From: Cymodocea nodosa
Taxonomy: Eukaryota > Streptophyta > Magnoliopsida > Alismatales > Cymodoceaceae
Direction of reading: 5' to 3'
DNA: 64,000 nt
Assembly: GCA_036874045.1 (NCBI GenBank)
Contig: CM072343.1
Location: 16,326,001-16,390,000, forward strand
A program made the position numbers and the translations under genes. This document shows, in pieces, positions 32,885 through 44,608 of this stretch. A model generated the notes under the pieces. The model was not told the DNA's origin. It was given only the letters and a program-made list of their open reading frames with translations, and searched no databases. Each line of letters begins with the position of its first letter. Within the stretch, counting starts at the first letter, position 1.

Positions 32885-34630
32885 GCTATGATTTTGTGTG
32901 TTTAATGTTGTGTGTATTCTGCATTTATTGTTAGAAAGAAAAAAAAAAAATTTTATAGTTTTCATTTTTATTTTATAAAAGAAAAAAAAAACAAAATATC
33001 AATCCAGTTTATTGGTATCTACTTTAGGAAATCAATTGGCTTGCTTGTGAGCCACCAAAGGCATAAGAGCCTGGGTTCCACACAAGACACTGATTTAGTA
33101 ATATCTGTTAAATGTTATTTTGTTTTATATTTTACTTTTATCTATGAATGAAAAGTTTTTCAGAATCAAAAATTGGAATATGCAGAATGAGATACAAATG
33201 AAACAAGGTATGTCACTAATTACTCATCCTGAATTTTAAATCAAGCAAAACTGTATTCATGCTTGCTACAATTACTGTACTTATTGTGAAATTTTTTACA
33301 TTGAGGACAATGCAAAATGTAGGTATGGGGGGGAGGTAATTAAAGTAACATCCATGTAAGTTTATTAATTAAAGAAATTAAAATGGTACTGCAAAGTTGT
33401 GGAAATTGAAAATTTTTATGAACTTGTTGTAACTATTAGATAAATGAGACTGTAAAATTAACTACTTGACTGTTATATTTAGAAGGCTATATATGATGCT
33501 ATAGAATTTATTATTTGTGCAAATCTAGATATAGTATCTTATGTTTTTCTGAATTTCATGAGTTTAACAGTTTCACGATTTCAAAATGAAATCAGAATGC
33601 TTAATGAAAAATCAGTAAATTATCTAAAGTCTTGAAAGAGCTAAGATGTGAATTCTAGATTAAATGAAACACATATGATTAAAGATACATTTAATTTGAC
33701 TAATTGAACTTGTAGAATGATTTATGTGTAGATCTTATTAAACTACAGAAAAAGTATGAGCTTATTGTTATGGATTCATATTTTCAGTAACTGATAGAAG
33801 CAGGACTATATGAGATTAACGTTTTACTGCATTTGTATTAATGAAATACATACATATATAGTATGTGATAAATGTTTTGTTTTGTGTTTGTAGTTTTAAA
33901 AAAAAAGAAAAAGGGAAAATTTCAGAGTTATTGACTTGTTTGATCACAAGCCTTTTGTACTTGAGAAGATAGGTATGTAAGAATTGTTGACTTGAAAAAT
34001 GACTCTTGAAATCTGGCAACCTAAGATCCTGATCAGATCTGGGATTGTTGACTAAAAGCTCGTTACATGGGTACATTAGAAAGCTCTTCTATAATTCAAG
34101 CTTGTCAAATTAACTTTTAAAGTACGAAAAAAAGAAAAAAAAAGGAAAGGAAAAAATATACATATACTGTTCTGAAAAGATACAAGTGTTTTGATTAATA
34201 CAGATATCTTATGAATCGAGTATATTTTCTATTATCTAGAATTGCTGAAATATGAATCTGGAATTGACTTTTGAAGTTGTTTAATGGAGATACAATTCTT
34301 TATTCTACTTGTCTTAATCAAATTGAATTGGATTGTACTCTAATTCGTATGTTGTTGAAATTTCTTCTAGAAATCTTATTGGAAAATTCAGGATGACAGA
34401 TGATGAAAAGAAGAACAAACGATAATATAATTAACACCTATATGATGATGATATACTTGGTATGTAATTTACATATATTCTAAGTATATTTGCAGGTTGA
34501 TTACTGAAACATACAAAATATATTTTTATGCTAAACAGAAGAAAAACAAAGGGAAAGAATTAATTCTAGCACTTTTAAAGACCAATTAATTAGATCTTAG
34601 TTTGCTAAGGGACTAGCAAAATTTAGGTAC
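32885..34630 (+). other. 3' untranslated region of the inner element, with an internal purine tract
   Basis: No gene. ACATTGAGGACAATGCAAAA at about 33300 followed by GGTATGGGGGGGAGG (33332-33346) is the sequence that closes the coding part of many Athila-like elements. A further 1.3 kb of AT-rich DNA follows before the true 3' LTR. Collinear with 40722-42511. Confidence 0.65.
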
Positions 34631-34638
34631 GGGGGAAG
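34631..34638 (+). other. Polypurine tract of the inner element
   Basis: GGGGGAAG abuts the TG of the 3' LTR. It is preceded by TTTGCTAAGGGACTAGCAAA, the usual Athila-type lead-in. The outer copy has TGGGGAAG at the same place (42511-42518). Confidence 0.9.
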
Positions 34639-36384
34639 TGTTTAGAATGAAAAAATGCATATTATTAACGATTAAATGATGGTTAATTGCATAATATTTA
34701 GCTTATCATATAAGAATTAAGCCATTAAGTTATAATTACACTATTATATGCTTTAATTGAAGAATCTGCTTAATTTGGGGAAATTAATGTTAATTTAGTA
34801 CATTTATGAACTATTGGTAAGTTGCAAGCTGTGAAATTCTTAAGTATCTGAAATGCACTTGAGCATCGGATAGTTAAATTTATGCACGTGTTGAATTTAA
34901 ATGCTTTAGAATATCACGTGAGATGCACATGTTTAACTCATTAAGTTAGCATAACTGTACGCGTTGAGTTACATGAATATTACACTAAGGTAACGCGTTA
35001 TGTTAGCAGCTTATTTGTTTATATTTTCTAATATGCCATTGTAGCGGTTGCAGAAACAGATAGTTGGAAGAGAAAAACCACGTTTGCACGTATCACGCAG
35101 GAATTCAATCGTGCAGGGAGAAGAAAGCATCACCGTTGATATGAATGAAGGAAATCCAACCGACCATTCAAGCAGAAGCAGTTACTACTAAAGAAATATA
35201 AAAGAAAAGAAGAAAAAAAGAAGAAGTGTGTGATCGATGGGCAGACAGTGTGTGCAGAGGAGGATCAGCGACGTAATTCTCTAAAGTACCACACCAACCA
35301 TCATCATTACCATCATCACCACCATAATCACCAACCATCGGAGGTCTGTGAGGATACTTGCCTGATGTCGGGTCGATTCCGAGCCAAACACAATGCCTGA
35401 CAACCACTGTGAGGAGTGATCGCGTCACGGGAAGGGAAGCCATTTTCACCAAGCGCCGACTCATATTTCAGGAGATCGTAAAGCTTTTAGCCTTGGCTTC
35501 GGGTTGATGCCTATATGCTGAAGAGGAGATCATCTTGCAATTCTGGACTCGCGATTCTATAGGGAGAGGAGACAGGATTGTTAATTTTTAGTGGTGTAAT
35601 CGCATTGCAAGTAGTGTCGGATGTATTTACTATCAAGTGAGATTACTTTACATTTCACCTGTCACCCATTTCCATGTTCATATTAAAACAAAAATACCAA
35701 AAACAATTTATCTATGTTTGTATGTTGTATTTGAGTGTTGTATTGTTTGTGTTGTATCGTGATTAATGTTATCTTTGTTAATGTTGTGATTGTTTTATTT
35801 TTATTTTAGTTTTACAGTTTACTGAAATTGGTTCGTTCAAAAGACTTAAAGATTTTAATGGTTACTGTTTGAATTATCTGAATGTTAGTATTGCTCAATG
35901 ATAAATCCAATGTTAACTAACATTAAAGAGCTTAATTGATGTTATTTACAATCTGTGGAATCGCCCAATGGTTGGCCGAATTCCTTTGTAAATAGCAGTA
36001 TTAAAAAGAAAAGTCAGGCTCGTGGAGTTAAATTAAGTCTACGAGGTTAGTCTGTTGAGTTAGCCATAACTTAACGAACTTAGTTCGTTGAGTTAACTAT
36101 AAATCAATGGAGAGCTTATTGAATATATAAATTTGATTTTTAACAAACGAACAGTTCTCAAGTTCGTCAGCAATTCCCTATGGGATCGACCTGTACTTGC
36201 ACACTGATACAATAAACACTGTACACTTGTAGTTAAAGTACAAATTGGAATTAATATCTAAATTGTATTAAAGGTTATTTGTTTACTTCTAAAAGAGAGA
36301 ATAGGTATAAAGATAAATTAACTAAGTAAAAACAGAAGTAACAAATCCAAGTTTTTCTAGTGTAGTGCTGGGAAAACCCAAACA
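34639..36384 (+). repeat. 3' LTR of the inner element
   Basis: 1,746 bases from TGTTTAGAATG to CCCAAACA, followed by ATGCT. TATAAAAG at 35197-35204 and CACGTG near 34916. Hairpins at about 36052 and 36082 match those of the 5' LTR. Confidence 0.95.
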
Positions 36385-36389
36385 ATGCT

Positions 36390-36910
36390 ATTAAACTTAG
36401 ATATATCTCTTTTACTTTAAAAGACAACTAAGAGATGGTTATATACTCTATCGCCTGATTCAATTTCTACATGGACTGAATTTTGCTCTATTTTTCTAGA
36501 AAAATATTATCCAACACATCAAACGATTAAAAAGAAAAATGAAATATTAATGTGTAGCCAAAAACAAGGAGAATCATTCTAGAAATATTTTGAAAGATTT
36601 AAAGATTTACTGACTCAATGTCCACATCATATAATGAGTAAAACACAATTAATAGGTATAATTTATGAAGGCATAGATGTTTCAACGAAATCTTTATTAG
36701 AATCTACTTGTCATAATGGATTTTTAAAACTGTGTAGTGAAGAAGCATGGGCATACTTAGAAAACTTTGCAAAAAGAACTACACAGTGGGAAAACTCAGC
36801 TAAAGCTATTACAGATAAAAGAATATTGCCAAGGGGAATGCATGAAATAGATTCAAGCACTATGTTTGAAGTTAAATTAACTGAATTAACAAAGAAAATA
36901 GAAGAGTTAT
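36390..36910 (+). pseudogene. Gag of the outer element, part 2
   Basis: Resumes the reading cut at 21033 (ATTAAACTTAGATATATC). It has a 2-base deletion at about 36425 against the inner gag and a TAG near 36580. Segments KYFERFKDLLTQCPHH and LLESTCHNGFLKLCSEEAWA are clear. Cut at 36910 (GTTAT) by a solo LTR, after KKIEELL. Confidence 0.9.
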
Positions 36911-38919
36911 TGTTTAGAATGAAAAAGTACATAATATTAACGGTTAAATGATGGTTAATTGCATAATATTTAGCTTATCATATGAGAATTAAGCCATTAT
37001 GTTATAATTGCACTATTATATGCTTTAATGAAAGAATCTGCATAATTTCAAGTTATTAGCGTTAATTTAATACATTTCTGAACTGTTGGTAAGTTGCTCA
37101 TTTTTAAATCTTTAGTATCCGAATTTTCTATTATTTCGGAGAGTTATGTTTAATGTACTAGAAAGTTATGTTTTAAACGCTAAAAGAATATTTAGGTGAA
37201 TAGTAATAACTCACTGAGTTAGTGTTCTTTTTGTTAAAAGATCACGTGCCAACTCGTTGAGTTATAGATTTAAAGGTATAAAAAGATCATGTGAGAACTC
37301 GTTGAGTTAGCGAGTAAAAACCTTAAGTTATATATATGAACTCGTTAAGTTAGAATTATGCACATGTTGAATTTAAATGCTCTATTATGTCATGTGAGAT
37401 GCACATGTTTAACTCGTTAAGTTAGCATAACTGCACGCGTTGAGTTACATGAATACGCACTAAGGTAACGCGTTAGGTTAGCAGCTTATTTCTTTATTGC
37501 ACGTGTTTTATAGTTAAATCAACGAAGTAAGTCCGTTGAGTTATCTGTAACTCCACGGACCATTTATTTTCTAATATGCCACTATAGCGGTTACAGAAAC
37601 AAGACATTCGAAGGAAAACCATGATCACACGCATCACGTAGGAATTCACTCGTCGAAGGGAGAAGAAATCGTCGTCGTTGATATGAATGAAGGAAATCCA
37701 ACCGACCATTCAAGTAGAAGTAGTTACCACTGAAAAAATATAAAAGAAAAGAAGAAAAAGAAGTAAAGTGTGTGATCGATGGGTGTGGCCAGTGTGTGTA
37801 GAGGAGGATCAACGTCGGTAATTCTCTGAAGTACCACACCAACCATCATCACCACCACCATAATCACCAACCATCGGAGGTCTGTGAGGATACTTTCCTA
37901 ATGTCGGGTCGATTCCGAGCCAAACACAGTGCCTAACAACCACTATGAGGAGTGATCGCGTCGCAGGAATAGAAGTCATTTTCACTAAGCGCCAACTCAT
38001 ATCTCAGGAGATCGTAAAGCTTCTTGCCTTGGCTTCAGGTTGATGCCTGCATGCTGAAGAGGAGATCATCTTGCAATTCTGGACTTGCGATTCTATAGGG
38101 AGAGGAGGCAAAACTGTAAGTAATTAAGTTTTCAGTGGTGCAATCGCATCACATGTAGTGACGGAAGTATTTACTATCGACTAAGATTACTTTACATTTC
38201 ACCTTTCGCCCATTTCCATGCTCATATCAAAACAAAAATACCAAAAATAACTTATCTGTGTTTATATTTTGTATTTGAGTGTTGTATTGTTTGTTTTGTA
38301 TCGTGATTAATGTTATGTTTGTCAGTGTTTTGATTATTTTATGTTTGTTTTAGAATTACAGTTTACTGAAATTGGTTCGTTCAAAAGACTTAAAAATTTT
38401 AATGGTTATTGTTTAAATTATCTGAATGTTAGTATTGCCTAAAGATAAATCCAGTATTTACTAACATTAAAGAGCTTAATTGGTGTTATTTACAATTTGT
38501 GGAACCGCCCAATGGTTGACCGATTTCCTTTGTAAATAGCAGTATTAAATAGGAAATGTAGGCTCGTGGAATTAACTTAAGTCCACGAGGTTAATCCGTT
38601 GAGTTAAATGTAACTTAACGGAGAGCTTATTGAATATATAAATTTGATTGTTAAAATTAGAACAGTTCGCAATGCTTAAGTAATTTCCTTTAGGATCGAC
38701 CTGTACTTGTACACTAATATAATAGACACTGTGCACTTGCAGTTAAAATACACATTGGAATTAATATCTAATTTGTGTAAAAGGTTGTTTGTTTACTTCT
38801 AAAAAGGAATATGCATAAAGATAAACTAAGTAAAAATAGAAGTTAACAAATCCAAGTTTTTCTAGCGCGTTGCTGGGTAACCAAACAAGTTTTCTAGTGC
38901 CGTGCTGGAGATCCAAATA
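36911..38919 (+). mobile_element. Solo LTR in the outer gag, TSD GTTAT
   Basis: 2,009 bases starting TGTTTAGAATG; GTTAT at 36906-36910 and 38920-38924; gag coding continues on both sides. Closest to the inner-element LTRs (GAGAGCTTATTGAATATATAA near 38620). The 3' end is unusual: TTTTTCTAGCGCGTTGCTGG (about 38857) and TTTTCTAGTGCCGTGCTGGA (about 38890) form an imperfect tandem repeat, so the LTR ends ATCCAAATA rather than CCCAAACA. The second unit resembles the primer-site segment. TATAAAAG at 37739-37746. Confidence 0.9.
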
Positions 38920-38924
38920 GTTAT

Positions 38925-39361
38925 CATTAAATCAAAAGCTAGTAGAAAAAAATGTAAACATTAATGATTTAGATATTATTTATGCTAGAAACCAAAAATA
39001 TAACTTTGGAAATTCTTATAACCCTTATTGGAGAAATCACCCGAATCTATCTTAGAAAAACAACAATTTCCAAGGAGGAGAAAATATAAATGACAAAAAT
39101 ATAAGTTATGAAGCATTAATTGAACAAGGATCAAGAATAGAGAAGTTAGAAAAGATAATTTAATAATTAAATAATCGTCTAGATCTTGTATTTGGAAATG
39201 CTGCCATTCAAAATCAAAATATGAATAGAAATATACCCCCTAGATAGAAGGAATCAATAGAAGTTAGACCTACAAGAGGATTGCCAATGCAAGTAGTATC
39301 TAACCTTGTCAACAAGACTGTTAATGAAATTGATACCTCCTATGGAAGGGAAGCTGAATGA
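38925..39361 (+). pseudogene. Gag of the outer element, part 3 (C-terminal)
   Basis: Starts with CATTAAATCAAAAGCTAG, the continuation of 36910. It shows NPYWRNHPNLS, then a TAG for Trp, and ends RTVNEIDTSYGREAE-like at TGA 39359-39361, as in the inner gag. Several further stops. With parts 1 and 2 it accounts for the whole gag, so the outer element had the same gag position between third ORF and F-box. Confidence 0.88.
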
Positions 39362-39581
39362 AGTAGTATAACAAAAGTAACTATGTATAATATAGTAAAT
39401 ATAAAAATATATAAAAAGAAAAAATGTAAGTTTAATTATAGTTAGTAATATCGTAGAGTTATTACTTAACAAAACAAACTTAATTCGTTGAGTTATGACC
39501 TAACTTACGAGGGTAAGTAAGTAGCTATGTTAATTTTGTCTCTATTAAATTTTTGTTTTTGTTTATATAGAATCACAACAG
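39362..39581 (+). promoter_or_regulatory. Gag/F-box spacer with acceptor-like site (outer copy)
   Basis: Collinear with 31555-31744. A weakened hairpin (GTTGAGTTATGACCTAACTT) lies near 39488 and TTTTTGTTTATATAG ends at 39570, 11 bases before the ATG. Confidence 0.45.
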
Positions 39582-40721
39582 ATGGAATTGATGAAATTAC
39601 CACTAAATGCACTAAGAGAAGTACTGAGTAACCTATCAGCTAGAGATCTATGTAAACTGTGTTGTGTAGCAAAGGAAATTAAAAACTGTGTTAGAGAAAA
39701 ATATTTTCATGGACTACAAATTACAAAAATGACTAAGATTAGAGATGGATTTTTATGGAAGTCATTTAATCATAGTTCAATTAGCTATGAATATCTGAAT
39801 ATGGAAGAAACTACTGGAATTCCACCCAATACATTAGAAGGAATAGATCATATTATGGGGATAGATGAATGATTAATTATTTACAGAACCAAACCAAGGT
39901 ATGCAATTCTATTACCCGATATTATGATTAGAAATCCTATCACAAGAGAAGAATGAAATATAGGAAGGCCTAATAGATTTGAAGTACCAACTGAAAATTG
40001 TGGGTCAGCTTTAACATTTTCTAATAAAAATTTGACCATTCCTAAAAAATTGTATTACTGGAGGCCAACGGGAAATTGGGATGAAGATTTATGTTTAAAT
40101 GTGTATAATTTTCTAAATGGATCTTGGATTGAAAATACTATGATATATCTAGAACAGAAAGCATTAATTAACAATATACATGTCATACTTGATGGATGTA
40201 TATATCTAGTGACAGATATATAAGTTGCATTTAGATCTAATTTATACATAGTAATCATAGATAGTTATGATGATAACTTTATAGAAATATTACCTATACC
40301 AAGTGATATAGCTAAACCACCGTCTACAGAATTTGATAAAATTCAATTAAGAATGTGGTATAATGAATATGATGATCCTACTTTATGTCTGATCAGATGG
40401 TGGGATGAAGTGATGAAATTTCAAATATGGATTATGAAAGACCTAAATGAATGGAAGTGGGAAGAGGAATATATTGAAATACATGTAGAAATAGAAACAG
40501 ATACATTATCTTGGAATAGAAGAGGATCCCTTTTTGCATTTCAATTCATTAATGGAAATACACTTATATTTAATATTGATAACATACTATAAGTTTACAA
40601 GTTAAAAAGGAAAACGAACTGCATTAAAACAGAATTAATAGCAAGAAGGATTATGCCTAAAAAGTTTGCTTGGACTGACATGTTTATTCCATTTGTTACT
40701 ACTTTTCAATCATGTTCTTAA
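39582..40721 (+). pseudogene. Retrotransposon-borne F-box/FBA protein (outer copy)
   Basis: Exactly as long as the inner copy (1,140 bases, 380 codons). Two 3-base indels relative to it cancel (near 39905 and 40275), so the frame was kept through divergence. Stops: TGA 39870, TGA 39954 (Trp in the inner copy), TAA 40221 and TAA 40590. The F-box LPLNALREVLSNLSARDL and CKLCCVAKEIKNCV is intact, and the FBA part reads HVILDGCIYLVTDI, LCLIRWWDEVMKFQIWIMKD and FAWTDMFIPFVTTF. It keeps the two Trp codons lost in the inner copy. The copies therefore had an intact common ancestor and acquired different stops. Now a pseudogene. Confidence 0.8.
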
Positions 40722-42510
40722 ACTGTGATTCTATGTGTTTAATATTATGTGTATTCTACATTTATTTTTAGAAAAAAAAAAAAGAGAAAGAAAAATTTTA
40801 GTTTTAGTTTTATTTTATAAGAAAAGAAAAAAAAAATATCAATCTAGTTTGTTGGTATCTATTTTGGGAAACTAACTAGCTTGCTTATGAGCCACCAAAG
40901 GCATAGAAGCTTGGGTTCCACACAAGACACTGAATTAACAATTTATGTTTTGTTATTTTGTTATATATTCTGCTTTTATTTGTGAATGAAAAGTTTTTCA
41001 GAATCAAAAAATCGAAAGATATTGAAGGAGATACAAAAGAACAATGTATGTAATTGATTACTTATCCTGAATTTACATTTAAACTCAATTCGTGAAGTTA
41101 TTCATTAACTCAATGAATTAAGTTCATTGAGTTAGGTGTTAAGTCAACGAAACAATATTCATGTTTGCTAACATTTACTGTATTTACTATAACTTTTACA
41201 TTGAGTACAATGCAAAATGTAGGTATGGGGGGAGGTAATTAGATTAACAGCCAAGTAATTTTGTTAATTAGAGGAATTAGAATGGTGTTGCAAAGTTCTG
41301 TGGAAATTGAAAATTTTGTATAAATTTGCTGTAACTATCCGATAATTGAGATTGTCAAATTTTTAAGAACTGTAACTACTTGAATGTTATATTTATAATC
41401 TTATATAAGATGCTATAAATTTTACTATTAATACAAATCTAAATATAGTATCTTATGTTTTTGCTGAATTTTATGAGTTTAACAGTTTCACAATTTTAAA
41501 AAGAAATCAGAATGCTTAACTAAAACTCAGTAGATTATCTGAAATCCTGAAAGAGTTGAAATGTTGATTTTTGGATTAAATGAAATACATATGATCAAGG
41601 ATACATTTAATTTGATTGATTAAACTTGTAGAATGATTTATGTGTAAATCTTATTAAACTACCGAAAAAGTATGAGCTTATTGATATGATTCATATTTTC
41701 AGTTAATAATAGAAGCAGGACTATACGAGATTTGTGTTTTATTACATTTGTATTAATGGAATACGTACATATACTGTGTTGAAAAAAAAAATAAAAAATA
41801 AAAAATTTGAGATTTTATTGACTTGTTTGATCACAAGCCTTTTGTACTTGAGTAGATAGGTATGTAAGGATTGTTGACTTGAAAAATGACTCTTTAAATC
41901 TGGCAACCTAAGATCCTAATCAAATCTAGGATTGTTGACTGAAAACTCGATACATGGGTGCACTAGAAAGCTCTTGTATGATTCAAGCTTTTCAAATTAA
42001 CTTTTAAAGTACAAATATGCATATACTGTTCTAAAAAGATAAAAGTATTTTGTGAAATACAGAAATCTTTTGAATCAAGTATACTTTCTGTTGTCTAGGA
42101 TTACTGAAGTATGAATCTAGAATAGACTTTTGAAGTTGTTTATTGGAGATACAATTCAATATTCTACTTGTTTTAATCATATTGAATTGGATTGTGTTTT
42201 GATTCGTATGTAGTTTAAATTTATTTTGGAAATCATATTGGAAAATTCAGGATAACAAATGTTAAAGAAGAAAAAATGATAATATAATTACTACCTATGT
42301 GATGCTAATATATTTTGTATGTAATTTACATATGTTTTAAATATATTTGCAGGTTGAATAGGAGAAAGCAATGTTAAAACATATTACTAAAAAATATAAA
42401 ATATCTATATAGTAATCTAATTTATGTATTCTGAAGAAGTAATTCCAGCAACTTTAGAAAGACCAACTAGTTAGATCTTAGTTTGCTAAGGGACTAGCAA
42501 AATTTAAGTA
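40722..42510 (+). other. 3' untranslated region of the outer element
   Basis: No gene seen. Internal purine tract GTATGGGGGGAGG at 41223-41235 after ACATTGAGTACAATGCAAAA. Two GTTGAGTTA-like hairpins near 41092-41150 are absent at the matching place in the inner copy. A-rich runs near 40770 and 41790. Confidence 0.65.
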
Positions 42511-42518
42511 TGGGGAAG
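42511..42518 (+). other. Polypurine tract of the outer element
   Basis: TGGGGAAG directly before the LTR TG, after TTTGCTAAGGGACTAGCAAA. Confidence 0.85.
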
Positions 42519-44608
42519 TGTTTATAATGAAAAAGTGCATAATATTAACGGTTAAATGATGGTTAATTACATAATATTTAGCTTATCATATAAAAATTAA
42601 CTCATTATGTTACAATTGCACTATTATATGCTTTAATGAAAGAATCTGCATAATTTTAGGGAATTAACGTTAATTAAGTATATTTCTGAATTGTCAGTAA
42701 GTTACAGGCTTTGAAATTCTTATGTATCCGAATTTTCTATTATTTTGAAGAATTATATTGCATGTACCGAATAGTTATGTTTCAAAGGTTTAAAGAATAT
42801 TTTTTTTGAAGGACACGTGTTGTGATCTGAAAACCTGATTTAAGTGTGGTTTTATAGTATTAAGCATGATCCATTTTATTTGCATATGTTTATATCATGT
42901 ACAAGTGCATAGTAACAACTCGTTGAGTTAGTGTTCTTTTTTGTTGAAAGATCGCGTGCCAATTCGTTGAGTTACAGGTTTAAAGGTATAAAAAGATCAC
43001 GTGAAAACTCGTTGAGTTAGTGAGTAAAAACCATAAGTTATATATCTGAACTCGTTAAGTTAGATTTATGCACGTGTTGAATTTAAATGCTTTATTATGT
43101 CACGTGAGCTACACATGTATAACTCGTTAAGTTAGCATAACTATACACGTTAAGTTACTTGAATATACATTAAGGTAACGCGTTGTGTTAATAAGCTTAT
43201 AAGTTATTTCTTTATTGCACGTGTTTTATAGTTAAATCAACGAAGTAAGTCCGTTGAGTTATCTGTAACTCCACAGACCATTTATTTTTTAATATGCCAC
43301 TGCAGCAGTTATAGAAACATGAAATTCGAAGGACAACCACGATTGCATGTATTACGCAGGAATTCACTTGTGGAATGAAGAAGAAATCACCACCGTTGAT
43401 ATAAATGAAGGAAATCAAACCGATTATTTAAGCAGAAGCAATTACTAAAGAAAGAAATATAAAGAAGAAAAAAAAGACTAAGAAAGTGTGTGTTCAAAGG
43501 TGGAGAACCGCGCTAACTACAAGAAGCATCGGAAGTTCCCTGAAGCTCCACATCACCACCAAAATCACCAACCCTCAGAGGTCTATGAGGATACTTTCCT
43601 AATGTCGGGTCGATTTCGAGCCAAACATGATGACTGACAACCACTGTGAGGAGTGACCGCGTCGTAGGAAGGGAAGTCATTTTCACTAAGCATCGACTCA
43701 TATCTTAGGAGATCGTAAAGCTTCTAGCCTTTGTTTTGGGTTGATGCTAGTATGTTGAAGAAAATATCATCTTACAATTCTTGATTGGCGATTCTATAGA
43801 GAGAGGAGGCAAGATTGTAAGTGATTAAGTTTTTAGTAGTGTAATCGCGTCGCATGTAGTGACGAAAGTTTTTACTATCGATAGAGATTTTTACATTTCA
43901 CCTTTCATTCATCTTCAGGAACATATCAAAACAAAAATATCAAAAACAACAAATTATCTGTGTTTATGTTTAGTATTAATGTGTTGTATTGTTTGTTTTG
44001 TATTGTGATTAATGTTATCATTATCAATATTGTGAATGTTTTATGTTTGTTTGATTCAGAAAATAGAAAATAGTTTTACAATTTATTGAACTTGAATTGT
44101 TTCAGATACTTAAAAATTTTAATAGTTACTGTTTGAAATATCTGAATGTTAGTATTGCTTAATGATAAATCTAATATTAACTAATATTAAAGAGCTTAAT
44201 TGATGTTATTTACATTCTATAGAACTGCCTAATGATTGGTCGAATTCATCTGTAATTAACATTATTCAACTAGAAAAATAGGTTCATAGAGTTAACTTAA
44301 GTCCACGAGGTTAATTCGTTGAGTTAGCCATAACTCCACGAACTAAGTCTGTTGTGTTAAATGTAATTTAACGAAGTGCTTAACTGAACACATATAAATT
44401 CTAATATAAAAATTAAAACATTATACAATTCTTACTCAATCTTTGTGAATTTGACCTATGCTTGCATACAAATACAATATACACTATGCACTTATAGTTA
44501 AAAATACAAATTAGATTTAATATCTAATTTATGTAAAAGATTGTTTGTTTATTTCTAAGATTAATTATTTATATACAAGTTTTTGATTTAACTTAACAAC
44601 CACAAACA
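42519..44608 (+). repeat. 3' LTR of the outer element
   Basis: Starts TGTTTATAATG and ends CCACAAACA, about 2,090 bases. It is of the LTR-1/1845 subfamily (ACTGAACACATATAAA at about 44383) rather than the inner-element subfamily. G-box CACGTG occurs near 42826, 42998 and 43100, and a TATAAAG box at 43458. No matching 5' LTR is in view, so the outer element is truncated or its 5' end was rearranged. The following AATAT cannot be checked as a duplication. Confidence 0.85.

Larger units (their letters stand above)
21034..36384 (+). mobile_element. Complete inner Athila-like LTR retrotransposon, 15,351 bp, TSD ATGCT
   Basis: Two LTRs (21034-22762 and 34639-36384) enclose a primer site, a pol frame without reverse transcriptase, a third ORF, gag, an F-box gene and a polypurine tract. 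ATGCT lies at 21029-21033 and 36385-36389, and the interrupted gag of the outer element is continuous across the insertion. By eye the first 410 bases of the two LTRs differ at about 20 positions, nearly all transitions, so insertion was fairly recent but not current. Protease, RNase H and integrase signatures place it in Ty3/gypsy, Athila side. It cannot be autonomous because RT is absent and several ORFs have stops. Confidence 0.95.

Noticed and set aside
37494-37709. Minus-strand frames in LTRs near 37494, 43212 and 44946 as genes
   Set aside because: They are short, lie in AT-rich U3 or flanking DNA, and show no motif.
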